A stretch of 53,835 bases of DNA from an uncultured Sphingomonadales bacterium (GTDB taxonomy: Bacteria; Pseudomonadota; Alphaproteobacteria; Sphingomonadales; Sphingomonadaceae). The notes under the pieces were generated by a model. That model did no database searches, was not told the DNA's origin, and saw only the letters and a list, made by a program, of their open reading frames with translations. The stretch is from the NCBI GenBank assembly GCA_937870585.1, contig CALMZE010000052.1, positions 1 to 53,835 on the forward strand, given 5' to 3'. Shown in pieces: positions 15,506 to 23,946 of the stretch (positions are counted from its first letter, which is position 1; each line of letters starts with the position of its first letter). The position numbers were made by a program, and so were the translations under genes.

Positions 15506-16723
15506 ATGGCCTGGTCCAATCAGGACAAGACAGCGATCGTCGGCATCGGCGCGACGGACTATTATGTGCGGGGGCAAAGCTGGCCGCGCACCATCAACGA
15601 TATGGCGGGGGAGGCGATCCTCAAGGCGTGCGCGGATGCCGGGATCAGCGTGAAGCAGCTCGATGGCTTTGCCTATTATTCGACGGCAGGCGCGGGCTAT
15701 CTCGACAAGTTTGATACCGCCTCTCTCATGGAAACGCTGGGGATGCCCAACGTCTCTTTCTCCGCGACGCTGACATCGGGCGGCGGCGGGTGTCCCGGTG
15801 CCATCGGGCTGGCGACGGCAGGGCTGGTCAATGAGGATTGCACCTATGCCGTCACGGTGATGGCGCTCCAGCAATTGCCGCAACATCGGCTGGGCGTCGT
15901 GTTCGGTGCGGCCGCGCCAAGCCCGGAAAACAGCTTTCTGCAACCCTCCGGACTGGTCGGGCCGGGGCATTTGATGTCGATGCTGACGCGGCGACACATG
16001 CACCTCTACGGAACGCAGCAGGCCGCCTTCAAGGAGATCGTGCAGGCGACGCGCGACAATGCGACGCGGCGGCCCAAGGCGGTGCGGCAGAAGCACTTGT
16101 CTGACGAGGACTATTGGGGCTCCCCCATGCTCGCCGATCCGCTGCGGCGGCTCGATTTCTGTCTGGAAACCGATGGCGCGGTGGCGGTCATCACCACCAC
16201 CATGGATCGCGCCAAGGACTGCCGCCACAAGCCTGCGGTCGTTCACGCCTGTGCGCATGGCGGGCAGCGCGAATGGGGCCGCGCGTTTGCATGGATGGGT
16301 ATGCCCGATCCGCATTTCGCGTCCTCAGGGCACAAGTTCACAGCGGATCGCGTCTGGGCGCAATCGGGCCTCTCCGCGAAGGACATGGATGTGGCCCTGC
16401 TCTACGACCATTTCTCCCCCATGGTGCTGATGCAGTTGGAGGATTATGGCTTTTGCGAAAAGGGCGAAGGGAGCGATTATGTCCTCTCCGGCAAGGTCCG
16501 CTATGATGCCGCCACGCAAAGCGGTGTGAATGGCGGCGTGCCTGTCAACACGCATGGCGGCAATCTCAACGAAGCCTATATCATCGGCATGACGCATGTT
16601 GTCGAAGGTGTGGAACAGGTGCGCGGCACCGCCATCAACCAGGTGAAGGATGCGGAATTCGCGCTCGTCTCCGGTGGCCCGGCTTCACTGCCCGTTTCCA
16701 GCCTGATTTTGAGGAGCGCCTGA
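15506..16723 (+). CDS. Thiolase-like lipid-transfer protein (Ltp-type acyltransferase or retro-aldolase)
   Basis: 405 residues with a thiolase fold: AIVGIGATDY at the N-terminus, a glycine-rich nucleophile-region segment TSGGGGCPGAIGLA near residue 90, and a C-terminal NTHGGNLNEAY in the place of the GHPxG motif of true thiolases. These changes are like those in Ltp2-type proteins, which cleave beta-hydroxyacyl-CoA by retro-aldol reaction together with a DUF35 partner. The DUF35 gene follows with a 1-bp overlap, so a two-protein complex is very likely. Whether it is thiolytic or aldolytic cannot be settled from sequence. GAGAGGA ribosome site precedes the ATG. Confidence 0.82.
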   Translation: MAWSNQDKTAIVGIGATDYYVRGQSWPRTINDMAGEAILKACADAGISVKQLDGFAYYSTAGAGYLDKFDTASLMETLGMPNVSFSATLTSGGGGCPGAIGLATAGLVNEDCTYAVTVMALQQLPQHRLGVVFGAAAPSPENSFLQPSGLVGPGHLMSMLTRRHMHLYGTQQAAFKEIVQATRDNATRRPKAVRQKHLSDEDYWGSPMLADPLRRLDFCLETDGAVAVITTTMDRAKDCRHKPAVVHACAHGGQREWGRAFAWMGMPDPHFASSGHKFTADRVWAQSGLSAKDMDVALLYDHFSPMVLMQLEDYGFCEKGEGSDYVLSGKVRYDAATQSGVNGGVPVNTHGGNLNEAYIIGMTHVVEGVEQVRGTAINQVKDAEFALVSGGPASLPVSSLILRSA

Positions 16724-17163
16724 TGTCTGACGCGATCCCTTATGGCCCGGCGCTCCATCTGCCGGGTGACCAGATCCGCATTTCCACCAATCCCGATACC
16801 GAACCCTTCTGGGAGGCCGCGAAGGCCCATCGACTGACCGCCTGCCAATGTGCAGACTGCGGCCATTTCCGGATGCCGCCTTCGCCCTATTGCCCCGAAT
16901 GTTCGAGCACGGCGAAGACTTGGCCCGACCTGCCCGGTACAGGCACGGTGTTCAGCTATGTGGTCTGCAACCGCAATCCCAAGGACGGCTCAGCCTATAT
17001 CTATGTGCCGGTGGTCGTCGATCTGGACGGCGCACCCGGCGCGCGGCTGAACGCCAATGTCGCGGGCTGCAACGCGGAAGATGTGCAGATTGGCATGAAA
17101 GTGCGTGTGGAGTGGACGCCCATTCAGGATGGATGGGTGCTGCCCAATTTCGTGAAGGCCTGA
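16723..17163 (+). CDS. DUF35 OB-fold and zinc-ribbon protein (partner of the Ltp protein)
   Basis: 146 residues. An N-terminal helix is followed by a rubredoxin-like zinc ribbon CADC-x10-CPEC (residues about 44-61), then an OB-fold (GTVFSYVVCNRNP, VPVVVDLDG, GMKVRVEW). In characterised systems such a protein binds acyl-CoA and is required by the adjacent thiolase-like enzyme (for example the Ltp2-ChsH2 DUF35 aldolase). The start codon overlaps the stop of the upstream gene by one base (TGATG), indicating translational coupling. All four cysteines are present. Confidence 0.85.
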   Translation: MSDAIPYGPALHLPGDQIRISTNPDTEPFWEAAKAHRLTACQCADCGHFRMPPSPYCPECSSTAKTWPDLPGTGTVFSYVVCNRNPKDGSAYIYVPVVVDLDGAPGARLNANVAGCNAEDVQIGMKVRVEWTPIQDGWVLPNFVKA

Positions 17164-17167
17164 CGCC

Positions 17168-19381
17168 ATGCTGCGGGATCTGCGGATCGTTGAAATCGGG
17201 CAGGGGCAGGCGGTTCAGGTGGCAGGGCTCATGCTCGCTGCACTCGGTGCGGATGTGCTCAAGGTCGAGCGGCCCGGCGGCGATCCGGCGCGGGGCACGG
17301 CGCGCTTTGCCAACTGGAACCGCAACAAGCGCAGTCTGGTGCTTGATCTGGATAAACAGGATAGCCGTGCCGCCTTGGCGCAGCGGCTGGATGGTGCAGA
17401 TGTGCTGATCCACCAGTTCACGCCCAAATGCGCGCAGGCGCTGGGGTTGGATGATTCGACGCTTGGCGTGGCATATCCCCGGCTGGTGGTGTGTGGCATC
17501 ACGGGCAGCCCCTATAATCACCCTGACGTCGAACGGTCTGATGATGAACTGCTCGTCGCGGCGCGCTTTGGGGCGCTTTATGAGAATGACGGCTATCGCG
17601 CGGGGCCGATTGTGTGGCGCTTCAATGCGGGGCACTGGTCTGCTGCGCATCTGGCAGCGGCGGGCATCCTCGCGCGGCTGACGGCGCGGCTGCAATCAGG
17701 GCAGGGTGGGGCGGCGCACACCTCCATCTATCAGGGATATATGGGGATGCTGCCGCTCATCTGGGCGCGCAATTCCAAGGGACCGATGCCCAACAATCCG
17801 CCGCACCCGCTGGGGCCGCGTCCGATAAGCCAGCAACTCTATCAATGTGCCGATGGCGACTGGTTGCAGGTGATGGACCCGCCGCGCCAGTTTGACTACG
17901 CAACGATGCCCACCATGTGGGACGTGCTGGCCGAAGGGGCAGAGATCGAGACGGAAGCGGGCAAGGAAGACTCGATGCGCCGCCGCCCGCTGGAAAGCTG
18001 GCTCACCGATCTTCGCGCGGCGGACATTGCGGCGGAACCCGCTTACCCGCTGGGAGAAATGCTTCGGCATCCCGAAGTGCTGGCCAATGGTTATGCGGTG
18101 GAAGTAGATGATCCGGTGTTGGGCCAGACCATCCAGCCCAATGTGCCATTCCACAGCGATGCGGAGCTGCCTGTGCCGAGCGCGGCTCCGGGCTTGGGGG
18201 AGGGGGGAGAGGAGCATTGGCCCCCCACGAACCCCAAGACAGTCCTTCGACAAGCTCAGGACGAGCGTCGCTCTCAAGGCATACTCGATGGCACCCGCGT
18301 GCTTGATTTCGGCATGTTCCTCGCCGGACCCATGGCCCCTTCCATGATGGGGGATATGGGCGCGGATGTGATCAAGGTTGAGCCGCTGACCGGGGATCGC
18401 ATCCGCTTCATGCACCGCTATTATCAGGCGGCGTCGCGCTCCAAACGATCGATTGCAGTCGATCTGACGCGGCCTGAGGCCGAGCCGATCCTCGCGCGGC
18501 TGCTGCAATGGGGCGAGGCGATCCACCATAATATGCGCTTCAAGGGCGCGACCAAGCTGGGACTCTCCGAAGAGGGCATCCGCAAGCACAACCCGGACAT
18601 CACCTTCAACTATGTCAGTGCCTATGGCCAGCGCGGCGAACGCGGCAACTGGCCTGGCTATGACTCAATCTTCAACGCGATTGCGGGTTGGGAGTTCGAG
18701 AATGCGGGGCAGGGCAACAAGCCCATGTTCAACCGCCCCGGCACGATGGACGCGATGTCCGCCCAGTCTGCACTCGTGGAGATGATGGCTTCGCTCTACG
18801 CCAAACGCAGCGGCCAACGCGGCTATACAACGCACAGCTCGCTGCTTGGCATATCGGCGCTGACGCAGGGGGAAACACTGATTCTGCCCGATGGGACTTT
18901 GGCTGAGACCTATCATCTTGATGCGGCACAGACGGGGTTCGGGCCGTATCACCGGATTTACGAGTGTGCGGATGGCTGGGTGGCCATCGCGGCGCATCGA
19001 GCCGATGAACGCAATGCGATGGCACAGCTCCTAGGGGACGAGGAGGCGTTTGAGGCAAATGCCCGCACTTGGAAACAGGCTGACTTGCTCGCCGCGCTCG
19101 AAGCGGCGGGCGTGCCGTGCGATGCCGTGACATTTGAAGATGCGCAGAACCGGTTTTTCGACACGCCGCTCAATCGAGAGCTCAATCTGATCTCGGTTCT
19201 TGAACAGCCAACATATGGGACTGTCGAGCAATTCGGGGCCTATTGGAATTTTGGCGATGTGCCGGTGGTGTTCAAGCGCGCCTGCCCCGATCTGGGGGAG
19301 CATACGGACGAGATCATGCGCGAACTGGGGTTCAGTGAGGGTGAGATTGCGGACTATCGCGCGAACGGCGTGATTGCCTGA
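17168..19381 (+). CDS. Fused double CaiB/BaiF (class III) CoA-transferase
   Basis: 737 residues, about twice the usual family length. Module 1 spans residues 1-350 (RIVEIGQGQAVQVAGLMLAA, ADVLKVERPGGDP) and module 2 about 375-737 (RVLDFGMFLAGPMAP, GADVIKVEPLTGDR, NPDITFNYVSAYGQRG). Family members are interlocked dimers; a tandem fusion probably makes a pseudodimer, with perhaps one working active site. They move CoA between acids without a cost in ATP, or act as racemases. The linker near residues 359-369 is encoded by a palindromic repeat (see 18240-18273). It follows the DUF35 gene by 4 bp and ends the rightward operon. Confidence 0.85.
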   Translation: MLRDLRIVEIGQGQAVQVAGLMLAALGADVLKVERPGGDPARGTARFANWNRNKRSLVLDLDKQDSRAALAQRLDGADVLIHQFTPKCAQALGLDDSTLGVAYPRLVVCGITGSPYNHPDVERSDDELLVAARFGALYENDGYRAGPIVWRFNAGHWSAAHLAAAGILARLTARLQSGQGGAAHTSIYQGYMGMLPLIWARNSKGPMPNNPPHPLGPRPISQQLYQCADGDWLQVMDPPRQFDYATMPTMWDVLAEGAEIETEAGKEDSMRRRPLESWLTDLRAADIAAEPAYPLGEMLRHPEVLANGYAVEVDDPVLGQTIQPNVPFHSDAELPVPSAAPGLGEGGEEHWPPTNPKTVLRQAQDERRSQGILDGTRVLDFGMFLAGPMAPSMMGDMGADVIKVEPLTGDRIRFMHRYYQAASRSKRSIAVDLTRPEAEPILARLLQWGEAIHHNMRFKGATKLGLSEEGIRKHNPDITFNYVSAYGQRGERGNWPGYDSIFNAIAGWEFENAGQGNKPMFNRPGTMDAMSAQSALVEMMASLYAKRSGQRGYTTHSSLLGISALTQGETLILPDGTLAETYHLDAAQTGFGPYHRIYECADGWVAIAAHRADERNAMAQLLGDEEAFEANARTWKQADLLAALEAAGVPCDAVTFEDAQNRFFDTPLNRELNLISVLEQPTYGTVEQFGAYWNFGDVPVVFKRACPDLGEHTDEIMRELGFSEGEIADYRANGVIA
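18240..18273 (+). repeat. REP-like half element inside the CoA-transferase gene
   Basis: The segment CCTTCGACAAGCTCAGGACG belongs to the family found between genes at 20384-20474, 45344-45466 and 46900-46990. Here it is read in frame as VLRQAQDERRS, joining the two CoA-transferase modules. Confidence 0.75.
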
Positions 19382-19384
19382 ATG

Positions 19385-19477
19385 CGTCATTCCCGCGAAG
19401 GCGGGAATCCTTGAGCACCGGCGTTGCCAAGCCGGGATCAGCTGTGTCCTTGAACCCCCGCCTTCGCGGGGGTGACG
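19385..19477. repeat. REP-like inverted pair (ATTCCCGCGAAGGCGGGAAT family), second copy
   Basis: CATTCCCGCGAAGGCGGGAA faces a diverged inverted copy (CCCCCGCCTTCGCGGGGGTG) after about 45 bp, exactly between the convergent stops of the CoA-transferase and the SDR. It may act as a bidirectional terminator. Confidence 0.75.
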
Positions 19478-19484
19478 GAGACGC

Positions 19485-20357
19485 CTACTTCTCCCGCTTG
19501 GGCAGCCACTCCCGCACAGGCTGGAATTCGGGCATCCGCAAGGAGCGCCGCAACCAGTTCGCGCCGTCCAGAACGAAGGTGTGGCCCGAACAGAAGGCCG
19601 CATAGTCCGAGCAAAGATAGGCCGCCGCCCAGCCCAGTTCATGGACCTCGCCGGTCCTCAGCGCGGGCTGGCGATTATCGAGATTGTTCCCGTCCGCAAA
19701 GCGCAGATGCTGCGCACGATCCTGATGCGGGAAGAGGCCGGGGGCGAGGCAGTTGACGCGAATATCATAGGGTGCCCATTCCACCGCGTGCGTCTGCGTC
19801 ATGTTGGTGACGGCGGCCTTGGCGGCAGCGGAGGGGGAAGTGCCGGGGCCGCCCGTCCAACTATAGGTCGCGCCGATGTTGAGGATCGCGCCGCCAATGC
19901 CGTCTTCAATGCGGCGCCGGGCAAATTCGGTCGAGCAGATCCATGTGCCATCAAGCACAATGCCTGTGACGGCGCGCCAGGCGTTGAGGCTGAAATCTTC
20001 GGACGCGCCCGCCAGATTGCCAGCTGCATTGTTGACCAGTTGCGTCACGGGGCCGAAATGCGCTTCCACCTCGTCAAAACAGGCCTTCACCGCTTCGGGA
20101 TCGCGCACGTCGAGCGCCACGCCCATTGCGCGACCCCCGGCTTCCTCAACCGCCGCAATCCCTCGCGCACGCTTGTCCGCATCGCGGCTGGCAATGGCGA
20201 CTGCGCCGCCCAACCGTCCGAATTCGGCGGCAATGCCTTTGCCCAGACCGGAGCCGCCGCCGGTGATGATGGCAACATCATTCGCAAATGCGCCTTCAGG
20301 GAGCATCCGGGTTCCGGAAGCGGGTGCGCGGCGGATGCCTTTGTAGGTGTTTGTCAT
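19485..20357 (-). CDS. SDR, 2,4-dienoyl-CoA reductase-like
   Basis: 290 residues. Cofactor motif TGGGSGLGKG near residue 33, ASRDADKR after strand 2 (Arg, NADPH-type), NNAAGN. At the position of the usual catalytic Tyr-x3-Lys the protein has SPSAAAKAAV: the Lys is kept and Tyr is replaced by a small residue, as in the peroxisomal/mitochondrial 2,4-dienoyl-CoA reductases. That supports reduction of an unsaturated acyl-CoA rather than alcohol oxidation. A C-terminal tail of about 30 residues (RRSLRMPEFQPVREW) is longer than the minimal SDR. It is the last gene of the leftward ACAD-ECH-SDR run, separated from ECH by a repeat. Confidence 0.8.
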   Translation of the reverse strand: MTNTYKGIRRAPASGTRMLPEGAFANDVAIITGGGSGLGKGIAAEFGRLGGAVAIASRDADKRARGIAAVEEAGGRAMGVALDVRDPEAVKACFDEVEAHFGPVTQLVNNAAGNLAGASEDFSLNAWRAVTGIVLDGTWICSTEFARRRIEDGIGGAILNIGATYSWTGGPGTSPSAAAKAAVTNMTQTHAVEWAPYDIRVNCLAPGLFPHQDRAQHLRFADGNNLDNRQPALRTGEVHELGWAAAYLCSDYAAFCSGHTFVLDGANWLRRSLRMPEFQPVREWLPKREK

Positions 20358-20383
20358 GAATTCTATCTCCGAAACATCAACCC

Positions 20384-20474
20384 CACCGCTCGCCCTGAGC
20401 TTGTCGAAGGGCTGTCCTTCCCGCTTGGGACCAAGGGAGAAGACAGTGCATCGACAAGCTCAAGGCGAGCGGTG
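20384..20474. repeat. REP-like inverted pair (CTTGTCGAAG family)
   Basis: Arm CACCGCTCGCCCTGAGCTTG faces its near-perfect inverted copy ending GGCGAGCGGTG; the arms are about 25 bp long and 45 bp apart. Located between the SDR and enoyl-CoA hydratase genes. Confidence 0.8.
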
Positions 20475-20481
20475 AGGGGGG

Positions 20482-21261
20482 TCATTTTCCTTTGTAAACC
20501 GGCTTCCGCTTTTCGCGCAGCGCGGCGCGCGCTTCCTGATAATCCTCGGTCTTGAACAAGGCGGTTTGCGCGAGCAATTCCTGCGCGATGCCGTTGCGCA
20601 CTGCGCCTGCATGGGCCTGATCAATCATGGTCTTGGCCATGGCGAGCGCGATGGGGGGCTTGGCAGCAATTTTGGTGGCGATCTCCAGCGCCTTGGCGTC
20701 CAGCTCTTCGGGGGGAACCAAGAAATCCACAGCCCCCCATTCGAGCGCCGTCTGCGCGTCGATGCGCTCGCCGGTCATCACCATATATTTGGTGCGCGCC
20801 GGGCCGATCAGCGCGGTCATCAACTGGGTGCCGCCGGTATCGGGCAGGATGCCGTAATGAATTTCGGGGAGTGCCATCTTCAGGTCCGTGGACGACACGC
20901 GGATGTCGCAGGACAGCGCCGTTTCGCAGCCCCCGCCAATGACCGCGCCTTTGAGCGCCGCGACGAACGGCTTGGGGCTGTCCATCACGGTCAGCCGCTT
21001 CTGCTGGTGATGGAGGACGAAGTGATAGTCGCTCTCATCCTTGGCGCGGTGGCCGAGCATGGTCGTATCCCGCCCTGAACAGAAGGATGTGCCGGCCCCC
21101 TGAAGCAGCACGGCACGCACCGCATCATCGCTCAGCGCGGTGTCGAGCGCATCCTTGTAGAGCGCCGCCGCTTCATCATCCATCGCGTTATGGACCTCAG
21201 GCCGGTTGAGCGTGATGATGCCCACACCCGCGCGAACCTCGTAAAGAACCTTGGCACTCAT
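20482..21261 (-). CDS. Enoyl-CoA hydratase/isomerase
   Basis: 259 residues, crotonase fold. Oxyanion-hole segments are seen at SFCSGRDTTML (residues 59-69) and KGAVIGGGCE (104-113). Both glutamates used by classical hydratases are present: Glu113 in GGGCETALSCD and Glu133 in ALPEIHYGILP. Hydration of a trans-2-enoyl-CoA is thus expected. The start overlaps the stop of the upstream ACAD gene by ATGA (21258-21261), so it is co-translated with the ACAD pair. The substrate would be the enoyl-CoA that pair produces. Confidence 0.88.
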   Translation of the reverse strand: MSAKVLYEVRAGVGIITLNRPEVHNAMDDEAAALYKDALDTALSDDAVRAVLLQGAGTSFCSGRDTTMLGHRAKDESDYHFVLHHQQKRLTVMDSPKPFVAALKGAVIGGGCETALSCDIRVSSTDLKMALPEIHYGILPDTGGTQLMTALIGPARTKYMVMTGERIDAQTALEWGAVDFLVPPEELDAKALEIATKIAAKPPIALAMAKTMIDQAHAGAVRNGIAQELLAQTALFKTEDYQEARAALREKRKPVYKGK

Positions 21262-22148
21262 GCAGTGTCTCCCAACAGGATGGCGCGTGATGGTGGCGCG
21301 ATGAAGGACAGAAGATGCGCGCGCTTGAGGCAGAGATGTGGGCTGGCTTCATCGGTCATGCCGATGCCGCCATGGATCTGGATGTTGGCGCGCCCATTGG
21401 CGATGGCAGCCTCCCCGGCGAGCTGGCGGACAGCGGCGATATGGAAGGCGGCATCCTCCGCCCCATCATCCAGCGCGCAGGCGGCATAGCAGAGCTGCGC
21501 ACGTGAGGCCTCGGTGCGGACAGCCATGTCTGCGGCCATATGCTTGATCGACTGGAACCAGCCGATGGGCCGGTCAAATTGTTCACGGATTTTCGCGTAA
21601 TTTGCTGCCATATCCCGCGAAGCCTCTGCACAGCCCAGCGCAAAGGCTGCGGTCAGCACTTGCAGGTGAAGGGCCGCGCGCGGATCGTCGATGAGGTTGG
21701 GGGCGGGCGCAATGTCCAGCATCGCCATGGGGGCGGACAGATCGAGCCCCGTCTCCCCGCGCGCGCTGGCGGGGACCATGATCAATCCGGCCTGGCCCTC
21801 CCAAAGGCCGATGGCGGCTGTTGCACTTTCCGGATCGAACAGGCGGATTTTGCCTTCAGCAGGCAAAGCGAGCGCAAAATGGCCCGGCCCTACCCAGCGT
21901 TGGCCGACGGCCGTGGCGAGCAGCCCGATGGGCGCGAGGTGGCGGCCCAGTTCGGCAAAGACCAGCGCTTCGGTCGCATGACAAAGCCCCATGGCAGGCG
22001 CAGTCATGCCGCAATAGCCCATTGCCTCCAGATCGGCCCAGAGCGTGGGCGTGCGATGGCGCGCAGCCTCCAAAGGCAAGGCGTCGCGGCACCAGTCTGT
22101 CGTGGCGGTGAGAAGGCTTTCCTGTTCGGGCGAAAGGCTCAGGTCCAT
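21258..22148 (-). CDS. Acyl-CoA dehydrogenase family protein, short subunit
   Basis: 296 residues, shorter than the usual 380. The N-terminal helical domain is present (LSPEQESLLTATTDWCRD), the middle beta domain is reduced and the LSEPxxGSD substrate-binding segment is absent, while the C-terminal FAD-contact region is clear (REQFDRPIGWFQSIKHM and QIHGGIGMTDE). This profile fits the second subunit of heteromeric acyl-CoA dehydrogenases such as FadE28/FadE29-type alpha2beta2 enzymes for steroid side chains. Its partner is the gene 3 bp upstream (22152-23303). Start chosen at the only good ATG. Confidence 0.85.
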   Translation of the reverse strand: MDLSLSPEQESLLTATTDWCRDALPLEAARHRTPTLWADLEAMGYCGMTAPAMGLCHATEALVFAELGRHLAPIGLLATAVGQRWVGPGHFALALPAEGKIRLFDPESATAAIGLWEGQAGLIMVPASARGETGLDLSAPMAMLDIAPAPNLIDDPRAALHLQVLTAAFALGCAEASRDMAANYAKIREQFDRPIGWFQSIKHMAADMAVRTEASRAQLCYAACALDDGAEDAAFHIAAVRQLAGEAAIANGRANIQIHGGIGMTDEASPHLCLKRAHLLSFIAPPSRAILLGDTA

Positions 22149-22151
22149 GAT

Positions 22152-23303
22152 CTACCTCGATTTGGGCAGGCCGAGCAGCCGCTCGCCGATGATGTCACGC
22201 TGGATTTGCGCGGTGCCGCCCGCGATGGTGGATGCAAAGCCGCGCAGATAATCCGCAACGAGCGTGTCGTCACCATAATGGAAATCAAGGATGTCCGGCC
22301 CGGCAAGTTGCAGCGCCATGCGTTTGAGCCTCTGCCCGAGCTCAGCGGTGAAGAGGCGGATCACGGACGCTTCCGGACCCGGTTGGCCGGTGCGGATGAC
22401 GGTGGAGATGTTGCGATACGTCATCGCCCGTAGTGCCGCCACTTCGGCACGCATCGTGGCGAGCTGTTCGGCAACACTGTCATCCCTGATCGCGCCGCTG
22501 GTGCGCGCGGTTCTCAGCAATTCTTCAATTTCCTGAGCCTGCTTCACCTGATCGGCGATGAAGCCCGTGCCACGTTCAAAGCTGAGCGTCGACATGGCGA
22601 CTTTCCAGCCATTGCCCAGCCCGCCGACCACATTGGCCAGCGGGACGCGCACATCATCGTAAAAGACTTCGGCAAATTCCACCTGTCCGCTCATCTTGCG
22701 GATCGGGCGGATGGTGATGCCGGGCGCGTGCATGTCGCAAATCACCCAGCTCAATCCCTTGTGGCGGGTCGAGCCTTCCTCTGTGCGCAGCACCAGTTCC
22801 TGCCAGTCCGCGACATGCGCGAAGCTAGTCCAGATCTTTGAGCCGTTGATGACGAGTTCGTCGCCTTCGATACGGCCCTTGGTCTTGATCCCCGCCAGAT
22901 CGCTGCCTGCGCCGGGTTCAGAAAAGCCCTGACACCAGATCGCCTCGCCGCGCAGGATGCGGGGGAGGTGGTATGCCTTTTGCGCATCGCTGGCGTTGAG
23001 GATCAAGGTCGGCCCGCCATGGTTGATGCCCACAAAATTCGCGCCGATCCATGGGGCATGGGCCTTGGCATATTCCTCCAGCCAGATGACTTGCTGGACG
23101 ATGGAAAGGCCGCGCCCGCCATAGTCCGTCGGCCAGTTGATGCCAGCCCAGCCCGCATCGAACAGGCGGCGCTGCCACGCCTTGTCAAAATCCAGCGCAT
23201 CGGTGGCGTTCATCGGGCGCTTTTCGGCGGGCACATGGGTATGAAGCCAATCGCGGCATTCGGCACGAAAGCGCTGCTCTTCGTCAGAAAATCGAATGTC
23301 CAT
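22152..23303 (-). CDS. Acyl-CoA dehydrogenase, long subunit
   Basis: 383 residues, complete three-domain ACAD: N-terminal EEQRFRAECRDWL, GWPTDYGGRG-like INWPTDYGGRG, FSEPGAGSDLAGIKT (FAD and substrate), NGSKIWTSFAH, SFERGTG in the helical domain, and the C-terminal AGGTAQIQRDII. The classical EGT glutamate is Gly, as in the class that works as heteromers or uses another base. It forms one transcription unit with the short subunit and the hydratase, giving dehydrogenation then hydration of one acyl-CoA. The best copy of the operator motif (E) is 40 bp upstream. Confidence 0.88.
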   Translation of the reverse strand: MDIRFSDEEQRFRAECRDWLHTHVPAEKRPMNATDALDFDKAWQRRLFDAGWAGINWPTDYGGRGLSIVQQVIWLEEYAKAHAPWIGANFVGINHGGPTLILNASDAQKAYHLPRILRGEAIWCQGFSEPGAGSDLAGIKTKGRIEGDELVINGSKIWTSFAHVADWQELVLRTEEGSTRHKGLSWVICDMHAPGITIRPIRKMSGQVEFAEVFYDDVRVPLANVVGGLGNGWKVAMSTLSFERGTGFIADQVKQAQEIEELLRTARTSGAIRDDSVAEQLATMRAEVAALRAMTYRNISTVIRTGQPGPEASVIRLFTAELGQRLKRMALQLAGPDILDFHYGDDTLVADYLRGFASTIAGGTAQIQRDIIGERLLGLPKSR

Positions 23304-23342
23304 CAGCAGCGGGGCTCCTCAAGCGTGATCATGATCTATATT

Positions 23343-23358
23343 ACCTAGTTATATAACT
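23343..23358 (-). promoter_or_regulatory. Operator-like motif, copy E
   Basis: ACCTAGTTATATAACT on the plus strand, containing the perfect 12-bp palindrome AGTTATATAACT, 40 bp upstream of the ACAD start. On the minus strand TTGAGT and AT-rich hexamers nearby could form the promoter. This is the most symmetric of the copies. Confidence 0.6.
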
Positions 23359-23414
23359 CAATCCACTATTGCGCGCCGTGTTCATTCGAATGAGGTTGGG
23401 CTAAGCGCAAGGGC

Positions 23415-23858
23415 ATGGATCAAGCAGAGTTCCTTGCCAAAGTTCATGCGGCCATTCCCGAAGCCGTGCCGTTCAGCCCCGGCAAAGAGGGCGCGCGTGG
23501 GAAGGGGGGCTATATCCTGCTCATCACGCTGGCGGCGCCTGTGCCGTTTGAACGCAAGGCGCTGGGCGCACACAGCCTCACTGGCCGACTTCTCTATGTT
23601 GGCAGCGCGCGCGGCGGCGGCGGCATTGCTGCGCGGGTGGGGCGGCACATGCAGCGGGGCAAAGGGGTGCGCTGGCATGTCGATGAACTGACCAACGCTG
23701 CACAGTTCGCCTCCGCGCTTGTGCTACCGGGCGGCGATGAATGCAGCATCGTGGCACGACTGCTCGCTTGCGGTGCGTTTGAAGCAGCCGTACGCGGCTT
23801 TGGCAGCAGCGATTGCAGTCTCTGCCCGGCGCATCTTTTGCGCCCTGTTGCCGATTGA
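23415..23858 (+). CDS. DUF123 / GIY-YIG-like nuclease-family protein
   Basis: 147 residues. Seen: GYILLITLA, then LLYVGSARGGGGIAARVGRH, with the short YxL...YVGSA pattern and a conserved His/Asp-rich block RWHVDELT typical of DUF123, a GIY-YIG relative often annotated as endonuclease III-related. Two cysteines in the C-terminal CSLC may bind metal. Function in the cell is not established for the family. It stands alone, divergent from the ACAD operon, and does not look like part of the catabolic pathway. Confidence 0.75.
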   Translation: MDQAEFLAKVHAAIPEAVPFSPGKEGARGKGGYILLITLAAPVPFERKALGAHSLTGRLLYVGSARGGGGIAARVGRHMQRGKGVRWHVDELTNAAQFASALVLPGGDECSIVARLLACGAFEAAVRGFGSSDCSLCPAHLLRPVAD

Positions 23859-23946
23859 TTTCACCATCTAAGTCAATTGACTTGACCCCGCCGCTATTTT
23901 GGGTGGACACTGGCAGCAACACCACATTTGAGAGGATTGCATCGCC

